Below, one piece after another: positions 10,300-24,107 of a stretch of DNA of 64,000 nucleotides. The DNA is taken from the NCBI GenBank assembly GCA_014871385.1, contig CM026421.1, positions 25,786,752 to 25,850,751 of the forward strand, in the 5' to 3' direction. The stretch is from Ceratodon purpureus (lineage: Eukaryota; Streptophyta; Bryopsida; Pseudoditrichales; Ditrichaceae). Made by a program: the position numbers and the translations under genes. Under the pieces are notes generated by a model. That model worked only from the letters and a program-made list of their open reading frames with translations, had not been told where the DNA came from and did no database searches. How positions within the stretch are numbered: position 1 is the first letter of the stretch; each line of letters begins with the position of its first letter.

Positions 10300-13200
10300 T
10301 TATGGGATGACCAACTATCTTATGTCAAAACCTACCACAGATTCAACTAAACAGAGGACGAATGCTTGTAACAAGTGCCGCAATTGAAGAAATCAAGAAA
10401 TAGTCATCATGTATGTAATAATTCAAAAACGAGAAGACATGGCATCTACATCGAAGTTGCACCCTTTAAGAGTAAAACTATTATCATTCTTGGATATAAC
10501 ATTGCAATTTACGCAAGTTTTGTATCTAGACAAATTGATGACTCAAGTCTATTAAATAGTCTTTTAGTGTTAAGCTATGGATGTTTGGATGAAGAGAGGT
10601 TCTGGGAGGGATTGTTTGATGATTTGAAACCAATAATAGAAAATAATTGCAAGAATCCTTGGTTCAATAAATATATACAAATTTTGAAAACTCAAACAAT
10701 AGGAGTATCGGTGTATGCGTTTTGTCACGTGAAGCTATACAGACAACATCGAACATACATGATACTGGTAAAAAATCTTCTTTTAAACAAGAAGACGGTG
10801 AAAAAATTGAAAAGTTGTCATTACTATTGAATGTTGGAAGCAACAAAGAAAGACCTTATCAAAAGACTTTTATGAGGTTGGAAGCATGAAAGGGAGAGGA
10901 GAAAGACATAATTTAATACCATCTGTTGACAAGAAGGGTTTATAAAGAGGAAAGAGTAACATTACTTTAGAGCTTGCTTTGTTTTCATTCCTTTTTCCAA
11001 GTAGCAACGGGGCCTATGATGGTTTAATTTCGATGCATGAACTATATGTTCTCTCCATTCACGTCGTACAAGTCTTACGTATTGTTGATGTACGACATAA
11101 GGCACTCTCTAATGCTAATTAATGCATCGAAGCAAATGTGTTTGGAAAAGGACTATCAAGCGATACAAGCGAGAAATCCAACAATATTTCACGCACATAT
11201 CACTGGAGAGCTTGTGAAATACACTTTGCTAGAGACATATATATGCTTGCCTAGTTGGCACAAAAGCCAATTAAGTGATTCAATTGCCAAGGTGGACATG
11301 TACGGTTTGCTGCATTTGTTTCTCACGTTGACATGTGATGAGACGTCCGAGCTAAAGTGAGCCAATATTGAGGACTTGGATAAGATCATTTGAGGATAGA
11401 ACTTTACTTAGAAAGATTGTCCAGTGGAGTGTACGCATTAGTTTTACACAAGAGTGAAGGAGTTTTTGTACTCATACATTATTTGAGACGAGAAGTTATT
11501 AGGAGAAGTTGAATACTATGTGATTCAACATGAAGTCTAGGAACGAATCTTGTTGCAGGCTCACATCATTTTTTGATTCCACAAAAATGATGTTTAAAGT
11601 GTCACTAATGAAATTATGGCGTACGTTACTACAAAGTATGACAAAGTAGAGAATTGCTATATTGAGCTTGAAGATGATACTGAGAAGAGGCTATTTCAAT
11701 TGGCTAAGCAAAAGCAATTGCAGACTAGTAAGGTGGATAAGTGCTTCAAATGAAGTAAAAATTGCAATTATGAATACCCTTTTGAGATTACTTTGAATAC
11801 AAAGGCTAAGGTAAATGCGCATACGAGACGTTGGAAATATTATTGGCTAAGGTATAGCGATTGGAACGTTGTTCCTTATTATCAACCCTCATCCTTGATA
11901 CAAAGCTTTTATTGCAAAGCTTTTAAAGTGGTGAAGACCATGTATGTTTGTAAAATTGACTAAAGAAAAGACGAATTTAGAATTTTTTTTATATATCAAC
12001 AACAAAATCGTTTGCTTCACAGAATTATTAATCCTAAAAGAAGCATAAGCTTTCTTTTATAACATTCGTCTTCAACAAGTAGCATTCAGGGATGAAGGTG
12101 GTCTTTTTTCACCATCAAACGCAAGAATATCATATATTATGGAATGTAAAATTAGGGATCATCTTTTGAATATCGATTCATTGAAAGACTTTGTATTTCA
12201 TTATGCACAGAGAAATATTTACGATGAAATTAGTCAAGAAAACTTGTTAGATAAGGTTCTCAAGAGACATTGATATTTAGATTTGGATTATATTGGAAAG
12301 GTTGACGGGGTTGTTGAGCCGCAGGTTTATGAAGGAATTGGAACTATTGAACAATTTTAGAAAAAGAGATGAAGTTAGCTACATTAATAGATGAACAACA
12401 ACAAATTTTTGATAAGATGAGCACATCATTAAAGGGTATGCATTTTTTCAAAGGTACACCAGGGGGTGGAAAGAGTTTTAACATTTTGTATTTTACAATC
12501 TATCTGCACCGCTTGAGAAAAAAAGTTTTTCTTCTGAAACAACTAGTGCAACAACAAAATGATTGTCAAGTACAACAACAACACTTCATACACATTATAG
12601 AATTCCAGTTTGTGGCTACTTGTATGGTTTCCGTAAACCACATGTTACTTTATAGAGTTTAGAAGAAGCTGATGTGTACATCAGTGACAAAATGAATATA
12701 ATGAAAAATGGTTTTTTAAATGCCATTTATTCTAGAGTCAAACAAAGCTTAAACGATTTTAATAATCCATTTGAAAGAAAGTTATTGTTGTTGGTGGGAG
12801 ATATGGCTCAATTGCCTCTAATATGTCATCACCGTGCCGAGGACTCTCCCACGATATACGAATTGTATTTTTTGAAGAATTCTCCTTACTGTTCATCCGG
12901 AAAACACTGAATGTTGAAGGCATCTGTACGACATTGCGAAAACCCTTTGTATTTAACGTTTCTAAATATTATATCTGAAAGGAAGCCAAATCAAGAAAAA
13001 ATTGACTTTTGCTAAGGTGAATGTGTTATTGGTGAAGACTAAATTATAGCAGACTTTGATAATCAAACGATAGTTCTTTGTACCCATCAAATAGCTGTCA
13101 ATAAATATAACACCATCATGATAACCAAGCTATTCAATCTTAGTGAAGTGTTCTTAATGCCTATTGACTCTAATGCAATCATTATTGAAGAACTGAGTGA

Positions 13201-13700
13201 TTGAATAAAGGACTTCAAATTCAACCAATTGAAAAAAGTCGGTATATGTGCGCTTGTCATGGTTTTAAGACAATATCAACATTGAAAAAAAAGTCAACAA
13301 TGGTGCAATGCAGCAATGGGTAATGTAGAAGCTATTCATCTTAAAAAAGATACAAATGTTGAAGGAATTACAATAGATATATTAGAATCCGGCTACAAAA
13401 CAAAGTTGAAGAAAGGAAAAACAAAGTTTAAATACATCTATTCAAGAAAATATTCCAAGTCTTTATTTTTGTTGGCTTTGACATATGGGCCATGACTAAA
13501 CATAAAGCTCAAGGAGCCACTATTGCTACAAAAGTGATCATCAACATTTGCAAAGCATTCACACCGGAATTAATATATGTTTTATTATCCAAAGTAATAG
13601 AAGCAAATATGTTATGCTACCTAGAAACCTTACTGTTGATGTCAATTTCAAACCAATGAAATATAAGATACTTAATAATAAAGAATAAACATAGTTGTGA
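10300..13700 (+). mobile_element. Decayed autonomous Helitron (Rep/helicase remnants)
   Basis: Fragments in several plus-strand frames follow the order of a plant RepHel protein, broken by stops and frameshifts. The frame at 11037-11360 ends VDMYGLLHLFLTLTCDETSE, which parallels the Helitron N-terminal xPDLFITxTCNP motif. Near 11540 is a relic of the Rep HxH motif (QAHIIF, first His replaced by Gln). At about 11740-11910 the pieces CNYEYPFEIT and DWNVVPYYQPSSL parallel the Cys-x-x-x-FPKPF and VVPYNxxLL blocks. At 12369-12662 is a PIF1-like Walker A (FKGTPGGGKSF). At 12674-12910 is LLLVGDMAQLPLI (Walker B region). Near 13500 is HKAQGATIATKV, the late helicase motif. The 5'-TC and CTRR-3' termini were not located, so the limits are approximate. 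It cannot be functional as it stands. Confidence 0.8.
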
Positions 13701-16700
13701 AAGTTTTGAATGTGTGGAAATCTCTCGTTTTACTGAAGGATAAATGCGAAGAAGGCAAAGACAATAGCTATGTTGTTTGCATGATTAAAATATGGCTTTT
13801 GATAATCATTTGGTTACGGTTGCATGGTATTTCACGTACAATTTTACCACTTATCTATACTAGACGAGATCGAAGACAAGAAAAAACTGTATAGGATAGA
13901 TATTTCTTTTGGCATCTATTTCAAGAATCCATTGGGAGTAGCATAAATTTGTGATGGAACGTTATTAGCACCAATTTTGTCTTCAAACCTCCCAAAAACA
14001 CCGGTGAGGCAAATTCAGATGATTGAAGAATCAAATACATATGCATTATGAGCATTTTGATACTGTAGGTGCTCTTGTTGTCACGCAATGTCTCCATGTG
14101 CATGTGTGTGTAGTGAAAAGGAAAAGTAAGGATTGATGTGTACTGTTTCATTGAAGTGAAAATTAATGGGATGATTACATATATTCTTTCAAAACAATTT
14201 TTTTAATATAGTGCAAAAAAGTTGGAATTTGTCATATGTACGGACCATTATAGGTGAATTAGATGACCTTTATAGATACACTTTTTTTTAGTTTGGGAGA
14301 GTGTAGACATCTTTTTGAATCAATTGGATAACACACACTACAAAATTTCATAAAAAATTCATACTTTGTTTAAAAAACAAAATTTCATTTCCACTCTCTA
14401 TTTTTGACATTTATCTTTATGTGAAATTTTGGAAAAATTCAACAATGGCAACAAGGCACACCAATCATTCTACCTATCACAGGTTGTTTTATCTTGTGCG
14501 GATATGTGATTTTGAAATATCAATATTGGAGTGTGGAGAGATCTTCGCGTTCACAAGCCAAAATTGCTTAGATATATCAAATCATTATCATTTTGGAAAA
14601 CCACGATGCAATTTTCTTGTGCCAGGTTGTAGAACACTATGATTGAAATTACCAAATCTATTCAAATATATGGAGAAAGTGTACATTTAACATTTAGCCT
14701 CGTCATGCATCATATATACCACTTAAAAATCCAATTGAGTATAGAGCTAGTTAAGTTTGTTTTTATTGCAATACATAACTTTCTAGTTCATAAAAATAGT
14801 TTTTTTTTAATAATAGCTTATGGAAATAATTGATAAAATCTATATAAGTTTTGAAAGAATAATTAAGGTAAATGATTGATAAAAAGTGTAGAGTATTTGA
14901 ATGATTTTGTTTGAAAAAGATGTGGATGTTGGTCAAGCTATCGATTTTGATTTAAAGATGGGAGTTGGAGCATCTTCACAGTACAAGAATAATATACAAA
15001 GTAATCACAAATTGTAGTTTGTATGATAAAAAGTTCAACATCAATTTTATCTTCAATATTGTGAATTTGATAACTACAGCTAAAAGAAGCAGAAGTTGTG
15101 TATCTATAGCTTTGAGTCATCAATACACTGCTAGAATATCTATCTTCACAAACTTATTTAACTGCGACAAAATTGTTAAAATGCATACTGCTATAAATTC
15201 ACAACTAGACACATTATATTGGTAAGGTATCACAAAATTATACATTGATGATGAAACCTGTATTTATATTGCAAAATTGTCACAAAATTTTGGGACCATG
15301 AAACCCTGGAATTACAAAGCCGTAAGTTGTTGGCTTAACCCCCAACTGACTGAGCCTATGACCACGGAAATAGACTTTGACTTTGGATGCTCTATTTTGC
15401 TGCTATAAATAATGTAAAGTATGAATTTTAAACTTTTCTTAGCTAGATACACATGTTATCTACAAGAAATAATTTTATCAAAATTAAATGTTTCAAAATG
15501 TAATTAATATAAATTTTCAAATAAAAACAAACAAAGAAAATTCATATCAAATATAGGTTATACTAAAAAATTATGAAATATTTACCATAGATGAATATGA
15601 CAACCAAGAACCTTATATCAGTTACCGTGCTCAAAAATCATGTTTTAATTCAAAAATATGATGAAAAAAACTAAAACCGTGGAAAATCAAGAAGTAGCCA
15701 CGGTTATACCCCTTCATCTTATACCAGCTATAAATCACTCAATTTTAGGTATTTTTCAAAATTTTAAATTGGACTGGAAAATAAATTTTCCAAACTACAT
15801 TTCATTAGTGTTCCTCAACTGCAAAAAAGATCATTCCGATAGTCAAAATTGTGTTTCAGCTGTCTGTATCAAGGAATTTTTTAATACACACACGGTATTG
15901 ATCTTTTTGACTTTAAGGAGGCACCAAAATTCATGAAATTATTATTTTGATGATTTTTTAATGAGGTTAGATAGATCTCTCTCAACTTTACCACGTGAAA
16001 AAAAAAATGGATGAAAAATTGTCATTTGGATGACAGTTATGGAACTTGGAAAAATGAAAACGACCAGTTTTTGGTCGTTTAGGCGTTTAGGGGTTAATGC
16101 AAGTTACTTGTATATGCTCATACTCCTAACTTCAACCCTACACTTTAGTTTCAACTTCGAGTTTTGTATTTGTAGGTGAACTTTGAGGTTCCACATGCCT
16201 TGTTCATAATGTGAAATTGAAAGGAATAAGGCGTAAAGAAGATTCTTGAAAGGTCTTAAAATGTCACATTGAGATTTTCATTAGTAGAAATGTACCATGG
16301 GTAGGATCTCCTATTTATTTAAACCAAGAGTGATGAAGCCCATTTCTGTGTTCTAGGAAAGTTATTCCATGTAACAGGTCAATATTGCTTGACTTCCAAT
16401 CTAAAGCACCTCAACGAGAGTAGAAAGATGCAACATGATTAGAGTTTCAAATAAAAATGGGCTAGATATCTCCACTTCTATAATGTCACTCCGTTTCAAA
16501 TATGTTATGGAAGCTGCAAAATGTGGTTATGCATGCGGTTTCAGAAAATTCTGGTGAAAGGTCTCTCTGGAGACTTGCACACGTTACAAATAAGAAAGTG
16601 ATTTATGTGTAGACTCACCTCTCGGCAACACCTGTTGGACGAAGAGGTTGGTGTTGTTTCAGATCCAGGTTACTGCTTCTACTAATTGGTGCTTTACTTG

Positions 16701-18640
16701 ACCAGAATTCCACTGATCTACCCGGAGAGTGAACAGTAGACTCAGCAAGTTCTTAATCCAGAAAACGATACTCACAGACTCATGACACAACACCGTTTAT
16801 TCATTATGAAACTCGAACACAAAACCAGTGCCAGCACCAACTTCACAAGTCCAAATTCTGGTCTTTGAAATATAATATTTCTACAATATTGGAGATGGTA
16901 CTGTTATGATATCAAATTGTAAGCCTCACAGACCTGCATCAAGACTGATAATTCTTGAAAGAGGCTTATTTCAGCTTGATATATTGCATTCTTCCATTGT
17001 GTATGTGCACTATGGAATGGGCAGAAAAGAAAGGCTGCGGCAATACTTTGCCTTCCTGAACCGTATGACATTATCCCCCGCCTGCAAGAAACTGGATAAA
17101 CCCCCTGCAGATCGATTCGGCGCCTTCAAAGGACTCAAAGCCAGCCTCTTTCTTAAACGTGAGCCTAAAACCAAGCCCCGAGTCATTGACCAGATGTCCC
17201 CAGAGCCAGCTTGTTCGCCAGACAAAGATAAGCCTTGATCTTGAGACATGCACCGGCCTCAGCTGAGTTTGTTCAAACAGCTCAACGTCTAGAATGGTTG
17301 TGGGCACTTTTCATGATCATAAGAACAAGAGTCAATATTGGTACATCCGAGCCCACCTGCAGGTCAGGAATGCATGTATCCTTGAGCCTGAGAAGCTAGG
17401 ATGGCAAGCAGACGACGCTCATGTCGCGAAATCGGTGGCATTTATAGAGTGCTGCAACCCTCTTGCTGGGGGAAAGTGAGGATCTCAATGTGGACGTCGA
17501 AGGCGCAGTACACAACGTCCATGGCTCGTATATTTTACGGTATCGAACCTTCGAGGTAGATTTTGCATACGTTCATACTCTCTGTACTGATCAGGACGTC
17601 TAGCATCTCAAATAATGCTGCATTTAATTATTCGAATCAAAACCATGCCATGCCATACTTGACATTTCGACCATAGCCAGCTCCCTAATAGTGAATCACA
17701 AATGATTAATCTTTACATCAAGTACGAACAACAACAGAAATATTCCTACAGAGATTACAGTGTATTACAAAACTTGAACAATCACGCAATGCCATGGACT
17801 TGGAGTAAGTCTCCCAGGTTACACATTGCACCAATCATGCACGAGCTTCTCTTGCTGAAAACACTGCAATCTAGTAGATAGTGTTGGGCTATTTTGCGGT
17901 TCTCCGAAAGGGATCACAAGCACACACAGAATCTTGTGTGAGACATGTGCTTCAGGTGCATATGAGCTAAGGTAGAAATTTTATAAACAATGAAAATAAG
18001 GAGATTCATCGATTAGGGAAAATAGTTTAATTCGAGGAGTATATTTTTGTAGATATAGAAGATAAAAAATTATATAGAAATAAAGTGTTTTGAAGTTGAT
18101 TCCTTAACTAAATTTTTATATGATTTTTTTAGGGTAGAAATCACATGAAATCTTTCAATTGTTATATAATAAACACAAGCTGAATCAAATACCTATGAAA
18201 GAAGTGATAACATTTCACACCTTTTGGACATAGTCGGCTTTCTAATTAAAATACCCTCATTTACACAAGTCCAATGTTGGCGACAACTTTTTTCTCCTCA
18301 AAAATCATTTTAAAAAATAAAAAATTTTGGGTTGAACTTTTCTTTTATCCAATTTTTGGCTAGACCTCTAAATGAAACTATTATGACTAATCACTAAAAG
18401 AAAGATATAGTTACATATCATATTCCACCATCTAATATCCATTTATATTGATTGGTCATGTTTACATATTCTAAATCACGTTGCAAATAATTTTTAAAAA
18501 CCTTTATTATCAAAAGTATTGTTAAAAAAGGTTAAAAGTTGAAAAATTAACTCTGAATTGCCATGTCGTGGAGTAAGGTTCGTCCACCTAAATCAATAGT
18601 ATTGGTTATTAGTGCAGTAACGGTTTTAGGTAGAGATCCC
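13700..18640. other. Intergenic DNA, no gene recognised
   Basis: 13.7-16.6 kb is AT-rich with only short chance frames. 16.6-17.9 kb is less AT-rich and carries overlapping frames (16906-17238 plus, 17010-17249 and 17071-17307 minus) with no recognisable domain. It could be an old gene fragment or a non-coding transcript. 17.9-18.6 kb is again AT-rich and forms the upstream flank of the PSMD9-like gene. Confidence 0.5.
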
Positions 18641-18663
18641 ACATGAAAGATAATCTTCCAGAA

Positions 18664-18672
18664 TTAGGGTTT
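18664..18672 (+). promoter_or_regulatory. Telo-box in the PSMD9-like leader/promoter
   Basis: TTAGGGTTT, the plant telo-box (reverse of AAACCCTAA), lies 392 bp upstream of the start codon. It is common near the transcription start of plant translation and housekeeping genes. A second copy lies in the eIF4G leader at 29550. Function is inferred from the motif alone. Confidence 0.5.
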
Positions 18673-19063
18673 GGTTGACAGAAACCTCGAACATGTTCGG
18701 GAGACATCTTCGCAGATTTACCACAATTCTCGAGTAATTTCTCGCATTAATTGAGCTCCTGCCAAGTGGGTTTATTTCGTCACTCGCATACCAAGTTCCA
18801 GTGAACAACATCAACAACAACAACATCTCCAGAATCCGAAGGTAAGTCCTTGTGTTGAGATCATTTCCGCTTGAAGACTATCTGATCCGTTTATATCATA
18901 CTGGCTTACATTGCAAAGTGCAGCTGCCAGAGCAATTGGGGAAATTTATACGGTAGTCGAGATCAGTTGACATCGTGTCGGTTTTAGTTTCGTGCTCTTG
19001 TGACTTGGGTCATTCGCGAGAAGTGTTTATGTGAGTTGGGTTTGTGCAGATTTGGTGGCAGTC

Positions 19064-20611
19064 ATGGTGGGCGCCAATGTGAAGGCGGAGACGGTCACCA
19101 TGATGGACAAACGCAAGGCGGTAGAGAATGAGATGGATGCCATCATCGCTCGTCTTACTAGGCCCGGGGGGCCTGGCTTGCAGGGCAACCTCGTGGACGC
19201 TCAGGTGCGTTTTGTTGTCTATAGCCTGTGCTAATTTTGAAAAATCTGAAGGACAGTAGAACTTGAATACCAGTGTGTGATTGTATTGTCAGAGTGTGAG
19301 GAAAGAGTTTTCTATTTTTTCAGTATTGAGTGTTAGGTCATGAATGTTGCGGAGTTTTTAGAAGCCTTAGTAAGTCCTTGCGTTCAAATTGTAGCTTGTA
19401 TGCAAGTTTATTACACCGAGTGATGTCTTAAGTGTGTGTTTTGAAGTATTGTTGTGTTCTCTGCTATTAGTGGATGCTCGGAAGGGTAAGTGTCTTAGAT
19501 TAGGAGCTTGAAGGACGAGTACATAGAGGAAAGAAGTTCAGACGAGTTGTGAGCTGAGAGTCTTAGCCTTTAGGGCACGATGTTTTATGTGTCTGATTAG
19601 TATGTTAACTTGATGGAAATACTGTTCTGTTGTATTTCTATGTCTCAGGGCTTTCCGAGGGCAGATCTTGACATTCCGGCGGTTAGATCCGACCGCCAGC
19701 GGCTATCAGGTGATACTTTCCTTCATTCTCTTTGCTACTTTTTGCATTGTGGAATATGTAGAGTTTGTAGGTTTAAGAAACAATGCTCCTTGACTGAATG
19801 TACTGTTCGGGTTCGAATGTTTGAATTTTCACAGTACTGAGTGGTTGATGTGCAGTTCTTCGGAATGATCATAAGGAGATCACGGATGCAATCGAGAAGA
19901 ATTTGATTATTTTGCATTCTGGAGGCTTTACAAGAGGATCCTCACAGCCCGATAGGCGCACAGGTCTTAAAGCTCACCTAAGCTTGTGCTCATGTGACAG
20001 GCTTTTCTTTTGTTTTCTTTTATTTTCTTTCAGCTGCAAACATTCATCATTCTAGATATGACTGATGTTTCTGGTTTGATGGGGCCGTTTAACTAAACCA
20101 GAATCACCTTGCTCCTCACTTGTCTATAATTTTTTAAATTAAAGCATTTTCTATCCTTGAAAGTTTGAAATTGTTTTGTTACTTAGTGGCACCTAGACTG
20201 ACCTTGCGAATGTGGATAGGAGACTCTGAGGTGGCGCGACCATACCCGAGATCAACACCCATGGATATCGCACCAAGCACTGGAATCACAAATGCTGAAG
20301 GTCCTTCCCCTATGGATGAAGATGCAGGCGAATCCAGTCTTCCCTTTGCAGTCTTCGATGATGTTTCCGATGGCTCGCCTGCAGCAATGGATGGCATCTT
20401 GATGGGTGATCAGCTAGTGAAATTTGGAAGTGTGGATGGAGGAGATGACCTTCTTATGCGACTTGCACGGGAGGGTCAAGCAAACGAAGGGCGGGGATTG
20501 CCTGTGGTTGTGCTAAGGCGAGGTGAACGTGTACATTTGACAGTCACGCCTCGGAGGTGGCCAGGCCGTGGTCTGCTTGGGTACGGCCTTCTTCAGAAAT
20601 GCTACTCTTAA
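19064..20611 (+). CDS. PSMD9: 26S proteasome non-ATPase subunit 9 (PSMD9/p27/Nas2-like) assembly chaperone
   Basis: Four predicted coding exons: 19064-19204, 19649-19709, 19856-19963 and about 20187 (or 20220) to 20611, giving 233-244 residues, close to the family length. Nas2/p27 binds the C-terminal tail of base ATPase Rpt5 and chaperones assembly of the 19S regulatory particle (family knowledge). The N-terminal helical region contains KRKAVENEMDAIIARL. Exon 3 gives LRNDHKEITDAIEKNL, close to the Nas2_N helix. The last exon encodes the PDZ domain: PFAVFDDVSDGSPAAMDGIL, GDQLVKFGSV, VVLRRGERVHLTVTPRRWPG and GRGLLG, which match the conserved RWxGxGLLG end. Two acceptors for exon 4 (AG at 20185-20186 or 20218-20219) keep the frame; I cannot choose between them. 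An intron in the 5' UTR is likely (GTAAGT near 18842, acceptor near 19048). PDZ-protein misassignment is unlikely given both domains. Confidence 0.9.
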
Positions 20612-22400
20612 CAAATGTGGTGCACTGCAATTGACATCACCTTTACAAGTCATTAAGTGCATGAGGTTAAGGGTGTTGACACACGAGTGTGCCTAAATGT
20701 TTAATTTTCATCTTAATCATCACTTATCTTTTTGCAATACGTGTGTTGCTGGCAGGTGTCACATCCAGCCTCTATAGTTTTCGGAGACCGAAGTTTCTTT
20801 TCTTTTCTCTTCTTCAGCCTCCACAGTAGAGCTCATTGCGGGGTGACTGCACTAGCTGCAGTTATGTATTTGCACAATAGTTTTGTTACTCAATGTGGAT
20901 CTTTCTTTCGCAGAAAGGTCAGTTTATACCGTTGAGAGCACAAGCATCTTTGAACCGAACTAAAATTTTATAGCTCCGTCTGTAGTAGTTACAGTCTGCT
21001 AAAACTCATATCAAATAGGGTGGGGACTTCTCCTTTCATGGAAGATTTTAAAGAAATGTATGTAAAAAGCCTGTGCAATGAGTCTATTTGATGAATGCAT
21101 TAGAGATGCTTTCATAAATATGTAGGAAAAAAAGTCAACAAAAATTCCTTTTTGTCATAAAGATATGGTCCATTGAAATCTAACATTTTTTGAATCGGCA
21201 TAGGTTGAAAATCAATGAATGTCCAAAGGTTGATTATTAGTGTATAATAAGATGTCTTGGAACATGACCAGCCATTGATGGTTCAAGGATATTGTTTACA
21301 ATATCTATATTAATCAAAATAGAGTCTAGACTTTAATGAAATTTGAATTTTCATGTATGGATTTTTATACTCCTATATTTCTTCTTAAATGAGGTTCCTC
21401 ATTTACTTTGGTTGAAAATGGTGGCTAAAAACATTTTGAATGTATCATAAACAATTTCTTGGCATGAGTTTTTTTTTGGAGTTTTTTGGAAACAAATGTT
21501 ATAAAAATTGTGATTATGGATTGAAGATCATGAATTTTGTACATGATTACATCTGTACATGTTTTTATAATTGTTTTCTATGATTACTATCATTAGTACT
21601 TTTTGTTTTTTTTTTAAACAAAGAATTTAAAATTTATCTTTAGTTTGATAACGAAAAAACTATTGTGAAACTTTTATGGTTGTCATTTTTTTTAACATTT
21701 TTGATTGCTTAATATTTGAAGTTGATTTTTCAATAACATTTTTTCAACCAAAATTATAGGAGTTGTTTTGTGAATTACTTCAATATAAAATGAAGCATAG
21801 AAAATTTATTTATTATTTCTTCACTATAAATATTATGTACACACAAAATCATTAAACCATAGAATTATAGTTTTTTTTTTAATTTTTTAATTTTTAATTT
21901 TTTTTTTAATAATTAAAAAAAAAAAAAACATGACAAATGTCATCTCTGAATAGTCCATTATTTTTTAGTAAGCAAACATCAAATTTCTGATAGTCAAACA
22001 TCAAATTTTTGATAGTCAAACATCAAAATTTTCTAATGGTAATAGAATAGATTACTAAAGTAAACACACACAAAAGTCCATAATATTTCTAAAATAGTGT
22101 AAAAACAATCTTTCATCCCTATAACAAATGAATATCAATTCATAATTTTTTTTCTTTTTTCTCTAAGAACTCACACCCATTTCACCAAAACAAGCTGCTA
22201 CGCCACAAGAGGCTCAAATTGTAGGGATATGATTATTTCAAAAAAAAAAAAAAAAAACGATTAACAAATAAACAAAATTTTCATAGGTATATGGATGATA
22301 TACTTTTGCTACAATAATATTTAGAACTAAAATTGGGTGTCCCTGCAATGCCTGTCCTTGGGGTGAAAGCCAATATATACATCACTTTTTTAAAACACCC
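20612..22400. other. AT-rich intergenic DNA
   Basis: 3' flank of the PSMD9-like gene followed by very AT-rich DNA with T- and A-homopolymers (for example near 21870-21930 and 22240-22257). I see no gene. A short 22-bp tandem repeat lies at about 21969-22035. Confidence 0.6.
21969..22035. repeat. 22-bp tandem repeat, 3 copies
   Basis: Three imperfect copies of the unit TAGTCAAACATCAAATTTTTGA; the first has AAGC in place of AGTC. No flanking terminal repeats were seen. Confidence 0.8.
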
Positions 22401-22409
22401 ACTTACTTT

Positions 22410-24107
22410 CATTCAGGAACAATCCTCCTCATCAAAAGATTCGTAAATAGAAGACTGCATTGGAATGGTGGGCATATAAGCAGTGTTGAATGCCGATGTC
22501 TCCCCTTTGTGTAAAAAGCCAGCAGGGGAATGAGGGCCAAAGAATGAGGCGACACAGACGACGAACCCACTCACTCGCTCAAAGGAAAGGAAAGGGGGGC
22601 AGTTATGTGCACACAAAACCAAAGAGACAAAGAAACACACACACAAACAAACAAACAACACAAACACACACAGACATAACCCTGCTCCCTCTCGACGCCC
22701 TCGCCTCGCCTCGCCTCGCCTGCCCTCCGCACTGTCTGCAGAGCTGTCCTCGCAAATCTCTCCCGCGTCTCTGCCCACCCTAACTCAACTGCCTCATTGC
22801 CTCCACTTCCCACTCCCACAATTTTACTTACCGGCTTCGTCAAAACTGGCAGGGAGGGTTAACTTGTGCTGCTCAGCTTGCTCTTCCTTACGGTGGTGCC
22901 ACTCACGCCATGGTTGCACTTCCGCTGCGGAACCCACTTATTCTCCGGGTGAGTCAGTGAGTCAGTCAGTCAGGGAGTCACTTCACGTCCCCCCCTTCAC
23001 GTCATGGATTTTCTGTAATGTGCGGTTGCAGGTCATTAGGGGTAAGTTACACATCATACATGGTTTTTTTGCCAGAGTGTTTGTTGATCTGGTCGTGTCG
23101 CATCGTGGACATAGAATTCGGGTATGTATGTATGTGTTTGTGGGAGTACTGTGGACATTTTACTTTATTTGCTTTTCAAGTGTTGAGAAATTTAATTCTT
23201 CGTGAGTTCGTTTCGGTGTTTTCAAGTTGGTCAGCGGTGAGGTTATGTGGGTCTGCTTGGATGTGGTATTGGTGGTGTTGTTGGTTTGTAGTTTGGTTCT
23301 GCTCTTGTTTGGAATGTGGGAGCAGTGGTTGAGGGAGTGGTTTAGTTCTTGTTTTATTTATGTGTTGCTTTTAACGACTTGGCTTGGGGTAGTGTCCGGA
23401 ATTCTTGGAGTTGTGAGTTTTCCATTTTCTTTCTTTCGTGGGTGAAGCGTCTGGGGTTGTAGACATGCTGGAAGGGAGTTTCATGTTACAGTGATGGATT
23501 GTGTCGAAGCACTCGAAAGAGTGCTTAACGGATTCTGGTTTTTTAGTTTTTTCCATAGTACATGGTTGTAGGTATTGAGTCGCATGGCATGAGGTTATCA
23601 GGTCATGTCGAGGTTAGTTACAAGCCAGGAAGAGCGGTTTTCTTTTGGCTTGGTACCTGGATAGACTGCCTGTCGCCATGTTGCTGAGAAATGTATTTTT
23701 TAGGGTATTGAGTATGTGTTTTTTTCTTGAAGTTTCAGGGTACGTGATTGCTCACATATTGCCGCACTGATCTGAAAGTATTGTGTTTCATGTTCTAAAT
23801 TTGTGTAGGTTTGCAGATGAAGAGAGCAGAGATGTAGGATTGCTCCATTTGGGTAGTCCTTGTCGTGAGTGTCATCGGGGTTATGTCTGTTTGCGGAATG
23901 CTGAGACATAAATTATTGGCAGGGCATGTCCTGGCCTCCGACTAGACCTACACAGTTTGCAGCCGTGGGTCTCTGCAGCGATTTTGCGGACTTACTGTGG
24001 CAGGGGAATTAGCGATTGGTGTGGTTCTAGGCCATGTATTGGTGAGCGGGTGTCTCTGCAAAGAGAAGCTGTAGGAAATGGAGTGATTGGGGACTGGAAC
24101 CCTAGAT
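22410..24107 (+). promoter_or_regulatory. Promoter and 5' leader of the PUB62-like gene
   Basis: A simple-sequence stretch of CA/CAAA units at about 22638-22675, followed by CGCCT repeats (about 22690-22722), marks a change to genic composition. A likely first leader exon lies somewhere around 22.7-23.0 kb and a leader intron follows, but I could not fix the splice sites. A short upstream ATG frame (MSWPPTRP..., 23926-24012) ends in a stop before the main frame opens. It is either a uORF or an alternative N-terminal exon. Minus-strand frames at 22413-22843 are low-complexity shadows. Confidence 0.45.
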
